A DNA stretch of 64,000 nucleotides from Oryzias latipes. Taxonomy: Eukaryota; Chordata; Actinopteri; Beloniformes; Adrianichthyidae. Location of the stretch: NCBI RefSeq assembly GCF_002234675.1, contig NC_019866.2, positions 6,305,307 to 6,369,306 of the forward strand. The letters are read 5' to 3'. Made by a program: the position numbers and the translations under genes. Positions 24,001 to 43,159 of this stretch are shown here, piece after piece. The first letter of the stretch is position 1. Each line of letters begins with the position of its first letter. The notes below the pieces were generated by a model. The model did not search any database. It saw nothing but the letters and a program-made list of their open reading frames with translations, and was not told where the DNA came from.

Positions 24001-24802
24001 TACTTTTTCTTTCTATCAGACCTGAAATAAGCAAGCATTGAGAGCTTTCAACCAACAAAAGCTTGATTTTGCACCATGCCCTGTACAAACATGATCATTG
24101 GAGCTGAATGCCAGGAAAGATTGGAACATTATTTTCTAGAGATTACAACTAAAAACATAAGACTTAAAAAATAAATAAATAAAATAAAGCTAAGATAAGC
24201 AATAAGCAGATAAGATTTAATAATAAATGAAGAATATGATTCCCTATCAGCTTCTTCGAGTTAATAATCTATCTAAAATTAACAGCTAAAACAGATCCAT
24301 GCAACAATCTTGAAGGTCAATAAGATGCAGTCAATTAATGTGACACATTTCTTTGGAACCAATAATTAAAATTTATCTTAGACTAACCGCCTCTTCATCT
24401 GTCAGTCAAAACATCATTTGAAAAATGGATTTGTAGATAAAAAACAAAAAAAGGATCAACATCAAAAAGGGTCTCAATGCAGGTAGGTTTACCAGTGTAA
24501 TCAGAAAATAAGAAATACCGGTATATATTCATACCTACACAACACTGGCTTTCTTAGAATTGACATATATATGCTGTTTGCCACCAACCACACTGATTTT
24601 CATTCATGAGTACTGCATTCCAGCTTTGACAGTCGGCTTTGTTTTGGCATTAATGAACCACCTTTTTTGTGCATTTTCAACCACATTTTCCACTATCACT
24701 ATACCATCAGAAAGGAAATGACCTGTTTTTAAGCTACTTTTTGCTACGGCTAAAATATAAACCTTACCCTTAGCAAAAGTAATAAACTTTAATGTTATTT
24801 TG
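21031..24802. other. Non-genic stretch
   Basis: No supported gene. The longest unexplained frame of the window, 178 codons on the minus strand (22827-23363), lies here but has no recognisable domain or splice context. A small CG-rich patch at about 22290-22385 contains GACGTCAT, a CRE-like half palindrome. Confidence 0.45.
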
Positions 24803-25409
24803 TTAAAGTCCCACTCCAATCATTGTTTGATCTATTGTAAAAGTGTTCCCAGTGGTCTTTTAATTATGATTATGCCTTTTTTTTTTAAATCAAGAAGGTT
24901 CTGTCATTTTCTAGGGCAAGTTTGTGCAAAGTGATAGAAGTTCTTCCGAAATTCACCTCTCAGTTGAGTGCAGAAATACTGGTGAAGATTAAGCCCGCCC
25001 AAACTTCCCATCATCCATCTGTTTACCGGTCTCGCTAGCTTAGAGCTAAAGCTCCTTACAGCGCCAATCTAACAATAATGGTGTAAAAAAAATAAAAAAT
25101 GGCGAGCAATACAGGAGCTGTCCAACGGTACAGTTCTGATCCAGATGCCTGCTCGGACGAAGTAAACAAAGACGTACACAGATCTGTTCTACTGCAAGTG
25201 GATGCATGGGAATGGAGTAGAGCAGGGAGATTGTAGCCTCCTGTTTGTAGCACCCTCGTCACACCTTCATGGGTATTTGAATGGCACTTCTTTGTCTGCC
25301 ACGATTGGAAAAAGAAATGCAATTTTAAGCGCAATTTTCTTGTCGCCCATTATGAGGAAAATGCCACATATAAAAAAAAAAAAACATTATCATAAGAGTG
25401 GGTCTTTAA
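24803..25409 (+). mobile_element. TTAA MITE with captured coding fragment, copy 4 (near full length)
   Basis: The ends TTAAAGTCCCACTCC and GAGTGGGTCTTTAA are intact inverted repeats with TTAA at 24803-24806 and 25406-25409. This makes it one of the best copies for defining the family (607 bp). A frame starting ATGGCGAGCAAT near 25099 reads on through an acidic stretch (DPDACSDEVNKDV) into VDAWEWSRAG before decaying. No transposase is encoded. Confidence 0.7.
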
Positions 25410-25463
25410 GTATACTAGAGTTGAAGCACAGCAAGTATAGAGTAGTATTTATAATGTAGAAAG

Positions 25464-25958
25464 TGTCATGGTGCCTCTGTCAGCTCTCCTCCCCCTCCCC
25501 TCTCTGCTTGGCTCCTGATTCATCTCAGCTGTGTCCACTCACCTCATCACGGACCAGACCTTCATAAGGAGATCCAGAACCAACATTCATTGCCAGTTTG
25601 TTGCCCCTGATGGTGCATAACCTGGTCTCTCGTCAGGTTTAGTCCAAGTGTTCATCTTCACGTCTAACTCTTGTATTGCCTCGCCTTCAGGACATTCTGA
25701 CCACGAGTGGACACCTGAGTCACCAGATTACCTGAGCCACAGAACCTCTGGGAACACCAAGCACCTCCAGCCTCGCCTCAAGCCATAACTACCTCAAGCT
25801 ACTTCCAGCAACTTCACCTGCTGCTCTCCAGCCTCCAGCCACATCAAGAGCTCAAGCAACTCCGAATATCATTAAAACTTGACTTACCAACTTACTCACC
25901 TTGTGTTTTCCTTCCGGGTTCCAGCGCCTGGGTCTACCTCGCCTAGCTTGCCATGACA
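25464..25958. mobile_element. Solo LTR of a retrotransposon
   Basis: A 495-bp block clearly richer in C than its surroundings begins TGTCATGG and ends CCATGACA, a TG...CA terminus with an 8-bp inverted repeat as in retroelement LTRs. Near the right end an ATTAAA poly(A) signal is followed by a GT/T-rich stretch. No internal gag or pol remains on either side, so it fits a solo LTR left by recombination between two LTRs. Flanks share AAG, too short to call a duplication firmly. Gypsy-type origin is my guess. Confidence 0.55.
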
Positions 25959-26499
25959 AAGTATACTAACAGAATACTTCTTTAGCCTAAACTGAAAAGT
26001 TTTTTTTTTGTTTACAATATGAATAATATATAAAAAGTAAAGAATATTGCCTCACTGTTAGTTTAGCATTTCAATGTTTAAAATGGTCGCAGTGAAAAAA
26101 AATTAACGTGCCTCATGATGGTCTAAAAAGGGTTTCGTTGTTGATATGTAAACACTGAATGTTGTCTGTCTGGTATGGCATCTTATCAACCTTCCCCTGA
26201 ATCAATATCTTATTTCACAAATAAATGAAAACCCAAACTTGCACAGAAATGTCAGCATTCATCAGGGGTGGGGCAGAAGGTGACATTTGTCCATGACTGC
26301 TGTGACCTTACAGGGCGCATTTATGTAAAAAGTGTCTAATCTGCCAACTAGACAGTGTCTTCATGCCCATATTTTGCCTTCTGGTACTACTAGAGTCATA
26401 TAAACTGCTGGAAGGATGGAGGTCTCTGAAATAAACTTTATTTAAACATAAAAACGAATAATAATCAATCATGGAAACGATTTTATTTGCTTTTGATCG

Positions 26500-27110
26500 T
26501 TGCGCAAAAGTTTGCGCAAAAAATGAGTCTGTAGAGCTCCGGTAAACTCATCAGCGGCGCAGACGCAGTGAGGACCTGGACTGGGAAGCCTAGAACGTGA
26601 TTCGTCTCTCAGAGGAACCTGCCTGTTGATTCAGCGGTCACCGACAAAAACATGGAAAAGTCGCGCGCGCGCGCAGCCAAACGCCGACCTCGTTCCACGG
26701 ACGCGTCGCGTCGGCTGCGTCTCGAAGGGCAGGAGCGCCGGCGCACTCGCAGTTTGTTTACAAAGCCCTGTCAGAATATGATTTCGCAAGAGGAGCGTCA
26801 GAGGGACGAAGCGAGCAGCGAGGACGTTTATCTCACCCCTTCTGCACACAAAAACGCTTCCCAACACACTCAACTGTGGCACTTACCTCTCTGGAGCGAT
26901 TCAACGTGTTGTCCCCCCCTTTTTTTGTTGTTTTTTTTAACATAAAATGAGTGATGGGTCGCCACCAGCTTGAGTGACCAACGAGGCGAATGGGTCCGTC
27001 AGTCAGTTCCTAACAGTTCTCTGCACAGTTCACGGCTCTGTCTGTCTCTGCGTGTCTCTCCGCGAAGGACCGCCCACTTCCGGCGGTTCCTCTGTTGTCT
27101 GTCAGGAGTA
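26500..27110. promoter_or_regulatory. CpG-dense block, probable promoter
   Basis: This is the only strongly CpG-rich stretch of the left half (for example CGCGCGCGCGC near 26663 and ACGCGTCGCGTCGG near 26700) in otherwise AT-rich DNA. It contains a canonical ETS site, CACTTCCGG, at 27075-27083. A perfect minus-strand splice donor follows at 26887. Together these fit a TATA-less CpG promoter of a gene read leftwards. A bidirectional promoter cannot be excluded. Confidence 0.55.
26887..27090 (-). other. Probable first exon of an unidentified minus-strand gene
   Basis: On the minus strand the sequence CCAGAGAG is followed by GTAAGT, an ideal splice donor, immediately downstream of the CpG/ETS promoter block. 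The exon would end at 26887; its start is unknown and is placed here near the ETS site only as an estimate. No long frame with a good start codon is obvious, so the exon is probably untranslated. The gene must continue leftwards, with an intron of up to 21 kb if 5259-5320 is its next exon, and is not identified. Confidence 0.4.
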
Positions 27111-27166
27111 ACAGCCACTTCGTATTTCTGTCACTCTGACGATTCATTTCGAGCCGAAAGCAGATT

Positions 27167-27171
<5 letters not shown>

Positions 27172-27221
<50 letters not shown>

Positions 27222-27262
27222 TTTTTTTTTTTATTATTTTTTTTTTTTACTTTTTTTTTTCT
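27172..27262. repeat. (ATT)n microsatellite running into poly-T
   Basis: About 17 uninterrupted ATT units are followed by T-rich sequence. Likely variable in length between individuals. Confidence 0.95.
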
Positions 27263-28758
27263 AAGGTCTTCTATTTTTGTCAACTTTTCGTCTGGTTATT
27301 GAGTTTTCAGTCAATAAAAATCCGTCCGAAGATTCAATTCCAAAACATAAACAGCAACAAAAAAAAAAACAACAACTTTATTTATACGACGAAACCTTCA
27401 TGAATATTTAATTTACTGTCAATTTCATGGTTGGTATTATTATTAAAAGGTTCTGCGTGTTTGACAGTCTAAAGACAGTGAAGCATTAAACTCGGTTGCA
27501 TCCCTCTCTAGAAGAATAATGGCGGCGCCCTCTGGTGCAATTTTCCCCTCTGCAGGTCCAATAACAGAAATAAAAAAAGTGAATTAAAATATATGGGGAA
27601 CATATAAGATGTTACAATTAGTTTGACCCCAAACAACATTTTCTCTTATTGAATTTTTGCTTTGTTTAATTTTATTGTCCTTTTAATTATTTAAGAGTTT
27701 GATTAAAGGTTATTGTAAGATAAAATTCTACCTGAATTAACCTTAAAAAAGAAGCCTTACATTACTAAAATTGTGATTATTTGTTTTCCCCCCATTATTT
27801 ATTGTTGTGTATTTCTCCATATTCTGGGTGTAATTAGTGTCTTGTTATTTCTCTGAATGTTAAACCTTGTTGTGTCCGGTTGTTCAATAAAAAAACGAAG
27901 AAAATGTTTCATTAAGTGTCCTCTTAAGCCTTTTTTAATTACCATTTTGTTCAATAAACTTCTAATATGGTTGTTTCAACTAGTCTGAATGTCTAAATTA
28001 TCTGTATTTTACTGAGTGTATTGATTTTATTGATAACTTTAAATTTAGGTTATGACTTTATTTCAAATTTTTTGTCTTGTTTTTTTTTTTTAATTATTAA
28101 TATTTCAGCAAAATTAATATTTTTGAACACCCTGCGGAATAATTGAGTTGCATTTCCTTGGTTTTATTTTTTGTAAGACTACCACAGTCAGACGTGGTCA
28201 GACAAATGCGACAGATCCCTAAAATAAACCCTGCCGCACACCATGTCTACCAGGCAGCTGCACACACAGAAAGTACTTGGAAATACCTGCAAACACATGT
28301 TCAGTCCATTTAATTGCTTTACTTAATCTTGGCCCTCGGCATAAAAAAGAATTACTTTGTGGAGTAAAATTAGATATGTCAGAAACACTGATAAATACTG
28401 AAATGAGTACATGTGGGCTGCAGGTTAAACCATAGCATAATTACTGTGTCTATTTGTCTATTCCTAATGATAAATCAGAGGTAGAAATACAAAAAAAGAG
28501 GAAAAACGTGCTGCAAAAACAAAAAGGTTTGTTGGCATTTCTTTTTTAAAAGAGTATTTTGCCTCCAATTTATTTTAAAATTCAGATGTAGGCTCCCAGG
28601 CTCATAACATAAAAAAAATAATATTTTAAACTGCAATAGCATAATTTTTTTATATTTCATTATTTGTGGACCTATTATGATTTTGAAAGCTTTAATCCAG
28701 AAGAAAAAAAATGTAATCTCATTAAAATGTAAAGTTAAATTGTTTCCAGAGAAGTCAG
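27263..28758. other. Non-genic AT-rich stretch
   Basis: No gene or intact repeat recognised. A minus-strand AATAAA at 28570-28575 could serve the candidate terminal exon at 28759-28926. Confidence 0.45.
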
Positions 28759-28926
28759 TTATAGGTCTGGAGCTGCTCTCAGGCTCACACACTCCTTGGT
28801 TGGACTGGCTTCAGGCCAAAACTGAAGGGTGACAGTTGCTTTCTCAAACAGCTGAGTCAGCAGCTGCTGACGGTAATAGCTCTGCATCTCTGCACCCGTT
28901 CTTCTCAACCAGTCTGTGTTTATTTC
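28759..28926 (-). CDS. Candidate terminal coding exon of an unrecognised gene
   Basis: Read leftwards, an AG (GTATCAGATACAG) is followed by 55 open codons and a stop at 28759. The stretch is clearly less AT-rich than its surroundings. The product would start EINTDWLRRTGAEMQSYYRQ, looks helical and rich in Q, L and E, and ends LRAAPDL. An AATAAA lies about 190 bases downstream of the stop. I do not recognise the family and found no convincing upstream exon between here and the end of STAT3. It may be the last exon of a small gene, a decayed gene fragment, or chance. Confidence 0.3.
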   Translation of the reverse strand, partial: EINTDWLRRTGAEMQSYYRQQLLTQLFEKATVTLQFWPEASPTKECVSLRAAPDL

Positions 28927-31119
28927 CTGTATCTGATACACACAACACATAGTGAGATAGATCTACGGGGCAAGGAAGAGGTTTGGTGATGCAGAAACTG
29001 GCTTCTTCCTCAGTTTGTTTGGCCTTTTTATCTCAGGCGTCACATATTCTTAACGGGACTCGTGGGATTCCCGGCAGTCACACAGCTGCAGATCAAATCA
29101 ACACAAGCAGAAGAAGAAGACGCACACACGCACACTGAGGAATTTCCATTCAGGGAAAGCCAACACATGTCGAGAGATTGTTCATTAAAGAGAGAAACAG
29201 AAACATTGAAATAAGGAACCTGAAATACAGCTCACCTCTAAATAACCTGCATTCTTGTCCTTGTGTATCATTTTACATTATTTCTGGTCTCCAGGCCTCA
29301 TGTAGCCCAAAGGTCTGGTTTCAAATCAACGTAAAACCACTCCACATGTGAAAGATGTGTTTGATTCACACACCTTTCAAACTCAAGTTTCAGATTATCT
29401 GTACAATCCTGATATTGAAGATGTTTTCAAAGCTGTGTGATCACAAAAAGAGAAAGGAAGTCTTCTTTCAGAAGATGAAATAGAATATTACAAACCAGCA
29501 TAGTCAAATAAAAGGCTGTTAGACCACGTCCAAGCGGTTTGATGTTCCTATGACAACAGCGGCACATATTCAAAAGGTTAAGGTCCACAGGACTATAACC
29601 TTCTATGAATGTGGGAGCAAGAGGAGAGATGATGACAAAAAGAAAAAGAAAACAGACAATAGGAGAGGTAGCAAGAGAGTGCAGAACAACCAAAGGCATT
29701 AATGGAATGCAGTTAGAGCTGAGGTGATCTTCTGTGGAGACGACCAGTGAGGACATGGAGAAAGAAAATCACAAAATAAAAAAATAGAAAACCTCCCACA
29801 AAGCTTCTCAGAGAATAATCTTTGAACAAATTAGATCAAACTGAAGCTTTTTGGGAATGCACATCAAATCTACGTTGCAAAAATAAATTATACAAGGAAA
29901 AAAAAAGCATACTTAGCTCATGAAGGAAAATGTGATGCCTATAAAACATCTCAGCCACTAATCCATGTCTTCCACAAAAGACACTAAACACTGTTTTTGG
30001 GTGCATATAAAACGCATTATCCTTTGATGGTACTAATGGCTTAAATCAAAACAAAGCTTAAAACACCAAACAGTGACTGAGAGCTAAAGGTCGGCATATA
30101 TCTTAATTCATCTGAACTCTATTGAACCTCTGTGGGAAGAGAAACATAAAAAAAAGAGAATCCCTTTAAAGCTAAGTTTAAACCTGAGACAGTTGTACCA
30201 ATCTACTTACAAGACGTGGAACAAAACCGACACACAAGCGAGTCAAAGACATAGTTTGTGCGCAGCGCCTGCCTCAAAAGGTTGTGCAACAACACATGAA
30301 GTTAGTGGTGCCATCATTTTTGTCTCGTGTTTTTAATAGTTTGCTTAGTTGTGATCATTTGCACAGCTGGTTTTTATCTGCTGATATGCCAAACTTCTAT
30401 TTACTATTGTCAGATTCCAATTGTTTATTTGATCAACGAGTCTTTTTTTAATTAAAAGAAAAGGAACTAATGTGTGTGTCCTTGTGTGTATGTGACTATT
30501 CAAGGGTTTTCTTGTATGACTACTTGGTGAACCAGTTTACCATAAATCAAAATTTTTTAAAGAAATTCTTTAACATTATATCTAGAAATTTTCGATGCAA
30601 TAATATACCCAAAAAGACAAAAAGTCCATCAGAATATGCATCTTTCCCTGCTTCTCTTAGGTGAACCTTATCACAGTTCACCAGAATAAAAAACATTTAC
30701 TTATTTCATCCATTAGACACTGGTCCTTGAAGACGTTGCCAGCTTTTTTCAGCCTGAACATAAGCATTTTCTTTTCAGATATTCATGGCGGACAAAAAAG
30801 ACAAAACATTCAGAATAATTTCTGTCACTTGATCGACCAAATATCTATAAAACCCATATTTTCCATAGCGTCTTTACGCTTAATGAGATGCTAAAGCTAT
30901 AAAATACTCATATAAGAGAAACTTCTGGTGTGACATGTTCAAATGCAACTAAAGTAGCAAAAAATTAGAATTTCATTTCCTCTTTTCATTTCATTTCTTC
31001 TTTTAAGGAATACATGGTTAAGTGAGTCTAAAACTACATACTCCTGAATTTAAACCCTATCCTGTGGAGAAATGAGAAAAAAGCTCAACAGTCGCTGTTT
31101 TGTAACCCAGAAACATATT
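28927..31119. other. Intergenic stretch left of STAT3
   Basis: No gene supported. On the plus strand an AG at about 29040 is followed by a 30-codon open stretch in a slightly GC-richer patch (29041-29110), without further support. Another minus-strand AATAAA at 30424-30429 could extend the STAT3 3' end this far. Confidence 0.4.
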
Positions 31120-32261
31120 CAAATGTGATTGATTTGCGTGGTTTATTTACAATCTAAGAACTCTATATTTTTTTCGAGAAGGTATTTGCTTAAAAATATA
31201 TTAAGAGCAGATGTTGGAAAGAATTTCCCCTCAAAATCGGCCAAAATTCCAACAAATTACTGCGCACTGCAACAGCTTCAGCCCCCTCCCTTCTGAGAGC
31301 TACATACCAAAACACAAGTTAGATATGGTTAACAGGGCAAATTAATACACACAAAAAACTAACACAAATGGGTTTCATTTCTGACAGATTTTACTTGTTG
31401 GTGTGAAAGTTTAAAGAAAAATACTGCAGTTTTCCTATGTGCATTCCGAAACGAATCTATATTAAAACCTTAATACAGTCATTTACATTTCATGTTTAAT
31501 CATAAAAAGTTAAATCAGGAGCAACCAAAAATATTAAATTGCAAATACAAAACTGATATTCTACATCTATGATCCAAAAACACAACATGATGGAAGAAAA
31601 CCTGCACCACATTCACATCTCTCAATTTCAGATTTCACACAAAAACAAGAAGGTGGAAAAACGTTCTAAGAGCCCCCCATTGAGAAAGAAAAAATAATTT
31701 TTTAACATTTGACTCTTCAAAAAGCAATTTCCTGCTAACAAAACCATAAAGAACCAGGTCATTTTCAAATGTGATCAAAACAGGATGGAGACACCAAACA
31801 TTTGGCAGGGATTTTATAAATCATACAGTAAAACGTATGAAAACTGCTACAGTTATACAGAAACAGCTTATATAACAACTCATTTCATTCCATTTTCCTC
31901 TTTAAAGAAAAGAAAATATTTATATTCATTTAAAAAGTTCATAACCAACAAATACATCGTTCTTTAAAAATACAGTTTTTGATGCTCTATGGTTTTAAAG
32001 TAGGTAAAAATGTAAACGTGATAGCAGGATGTTGCATTCAACACAGTCTCACACACTTAACTGCAGACGAACAGTCGACTTGAATATATGTCCATTAAAA
32101 TGCTTTTCCCCCGTAATTTAAGAAAATGAATTATACATAGGAAGAAGAAATAAACTGTACAGGCAGATGATGTACACTCTAGCTGAAGATGCATCTTTTA
32201 AAAGTCCTTAAATGATGAAAGATCCCAAAAACACAGAAAAAGAAGAGGCTGATGGGTAATT
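31120..32261 (-). other. stat3: Probable STAT3 3' untranslated region
   Basis: Starts directly after the STAT3 stop codon and has no reading frame or repeat. A minus-strand AATAAA at 31142-31147 would end a 3' UTR of about 1.1 kb; a second one at 30424-30429 would make it about 1.8 kb. Which is used cannot be told from sequence alone. Confidence 0.5.
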
Positions 32262-40455
<8,194 letters not shown>

Positions 40456-41546
40456 TTATCAACACAAAACAGGCAGAAAATCAACAGAAAATGATACTTT
40501 AGAAAACCGCGCTCAATGTTCTTCATCAGACTGCACCAATGGGAAATGGTTGAACATCAGATTTCTCTGAAAACGACAACAGGCCAATGCTGAGGCCTCG
40601 CGTTGCCAAAAGTCATTTCCTGTTCTCTGAAACTGTGCCTTCCCCTAAAAAATATAGGTCAGAGTGAACAGCTGTAAAGCATTGAAAAGCTTATCTCTGG
40701 TCAAAGAATTGCCCCGGCAACTTTTGCATGAAACACCGACAAAGCAAACTTCTTCCTCTCAGATGCAGAGGGCATGGATCAAAACCCAGACAAACCATTT
40801 CCTCTGAAGCGATAGGCGACTGTCAGATTAGGATTTCCCTTCAAATCCGAGCGTGTGTTTTAAGCATTAACCACCTGCCGATCTGGGACTTTTTGTTGTT
40901 TTTGAATTTATCGATCACATCCTGCTGGCTGACTCAGCTGATAAAAGATGGCTACTGCTTCCTTGTTTGCAAATTGAGCTCCCATTCAAGGCATTTAACA
41001 GAAAGACATGTCCTGTACCACCCATATTAGGTTACAGGCTCCAGTTTCTGTCCGAAAGCTCACACAATGCTTTGACTATTGTTACACAAGCTTTCTCACA
41101 ACAGTGTCTGTATTGTTGATTCTGCTAATGTGAACTAGATGCTTGCACTGTATTTGAAAAAAGCAAAACAAAAAATAAACTCATACATATGACCTTCTCA
41201 ATAGCCAAAATAATGCTCTTCCTGCCCAGAGAATACAGATCAAAGCTGTAATAATATACAGGGTATGAACTTTCATTGCAATAAATATCATTTGGACAAA
41301 CAAAAAATGTTTTATGCTATTTATTCTAACAGCAAAACTGAAACTGGAGTATTCAGAGCTTATCTGACACAACACAGGAAACTCATTTTAGGGTACTATC
41401 ACTATTTTAATGTTATTTTGCAGCAAATTATATATAATAATATATAATCGCAATACAAGCAAAATCTTGTAACGAACCTCCTTACATGAAAAAATACAGG
41501 AGTACTTTTATCACAAATTTTCAGAAAAGCCTTGTACTAAAAAGTA

Positions 41547-41569
41547 AAACAACAACAACAACAACAACA
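41547..41569. repeat. (AAC)n microsatellite
   Basis: About seven tandem AAC units in the first STAT3 intron. Confidence 0.9.
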
Positions 41570-42569
41570 CTGAAACTTTCTGTTTGATCTTTGTATTTTA
41601 ATGAAATATGAAGTAGACATTGCTGCATCATGTTGAGAAATCTAGGTATGTAAAATCGCACAAATTCACTACAGTCACTGATTAATCGTTTTCTTTCCTT
41701 TCTCAAAGCTCCATGCAGGTCACTGCTATTTGAGAAATCATCAGAATGATTAATAAGAAAGTCAGAAAGAGAACTGCTGTAGTGTTTTTTTTTCTTTTCT
41801 GTGTGGTTACTTACTGGTAATGCACAATCCTTACATAAGGTCAGTGATATTCCAGGAAAGTACTTCCTTATTAAACATCAGAGCACAGTCACCATGCCAA
41901 GTTTCCCTTTTACAAAGCCTGGGACTGCGAGATGGCTCAGGGACAACAATGCATGCTATTTTATGATATTTATGTAGAAAATTGTCATGCAGCCATATTT
42001 ATGCTTTATACTATACATGTATATGTAATTCTATGTACGTTTTCAGAACTATTGGGGGCTTAAATATACCTGCAGATCTTATTTGTGCTACGAATGAACA
42101 ACAGTACTTTTCTTCATAAATATGATGGGCGGGACAACTAAGGAAAAAAACAATAAACAACGACCTCCATACAAGTAAATTATTTAAATTTAAGGCACCA
42201 ACCACCGGATAGTCGAAAAAGAAACACAAAAACGTCATCACTTTTGAGTCCTGGTCGTGATATTATTACTAACTAACGTCACTCAGCAACTAACATTGAA
42301 ATGTGTGATGGCTTTAGTTTAAAGACTTACGTAAGAAAGACCCCTGGCACACGATGTCTGTCTGTCTGTCACTAACTTTAGGCATGATGCATTCACAGAA
42401 TTATATTACATTTGACTGTAGCTAAGTTATGGCTGTAGCTCTAGCTTCGCTTTAGCACGACATCCTTGGAGAAAACTAACTAATACAATGGCAATATTTT
42501 GAATTTTTCTTTGTTTTTTTTTTTTTTTTTTTAGTGTAATAATATGTTAACAGCTGAGTCACGACTTAC

Positions 42570-42700
42570 CACCTTCGTTGGATCCGGAGCAGTTTGGTCT
42601 CTTTCCCACAAAAAACACAAGCTCACAAAGACGTCAGCGACAACTTTTTAACGAAGAAAAAGTAGAAATTGAGCGTCATAAACGAGGAAAAGTGCTCCCA
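42570..42700 (-). other. stat3: STAT3 non-coding first exon (5' UTR)
   Basis: On the minus strand a sequence ending GGATCCAACGAAGGTG is followed by the consensus donor GTAAGTC (42569-42563). The next acceptor, 22 bases upstream of the STAT3 ATG, is at 40436, making a first intron of about 2.1 kb. Mammalian STAT3 likewise has an untranslated exon 1. The transcription start is not defined by sequence; 42700 is an estimate. Confidence 0.65.
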
Positions 42701-42739
42701 AATATAGTGTAACGCAAACCGTAATCTTCGCACCACGAG

Positions 42740-43110
42740 AAACCACTTTCAGAAACAAGTACCCCCCCGCCCAGCCCATCAACTAAACTGCAGTCTTTCC
42801 AGCCAAACAAACTTCCAAATCTACTTGGTTGACATTTCATTCCGCCAATGAGAGTCGCTAATTTTTTTTATACCAACTATAAACGACTTTATATGGAGAT
42901 AAGGCGGGATGTAGCAGCAAGTTTGGTTGAGCCTTCTCTGTTTACCGCTGTCGCAACGAAGCTGTTCCTCAAAGCAAACCCTCCCTCCCGCGGAACTATA
43001 CGGAAGCCCGTGTGTTTCGCTTATTTCAGAGGGAGGGTTGGTATTTCAAGAGAACAGCCAGCCTGGAAGTCATCTGAGTTACCGGCAACGTTGACGTCAT
43101 CAAATTTGAT
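42740..43110 (-). promoter_or_regulatory. stat3: STAT3 promoter region with CRE, CCAAT and GC box
   Basis: Upstream of exon 1, the motifs are: a GC box (CCCCGCCC, near 42765-42772), a CCAAT box at 42845-42849 and a perfect palindromic CRE, TGACGTCA, at 43092-43099. A TTC-N4-GAA element lies 37 bases from the CRE at 43045-43054. No TATA box is evident. Mammalian Stat3 promoters are known to combine a weak STAT site with a CRE for autoregulation. Whether the pair here works that way is inference. Confidence 0.5.
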
Positions 43111-43159
43111 AATGATACTGCTTCACAATAGCCAGACCTTTTTCACGGTAGAAGAGTAA

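Noticed and set aside
29427..29756. 109-codon minus-strand frame left of STAT3
   Set aside because: Hydrophobic, AT-driven composition with no domain; no transcript-like signals around it.
1..31119. STAT5A/STAT5B expected next to STAT3 by comparison with human
   Set aside because: No STAT-like SH2 or DNA-binding exon is present in this stretch on either strand; the order has changed or lies outside the window.
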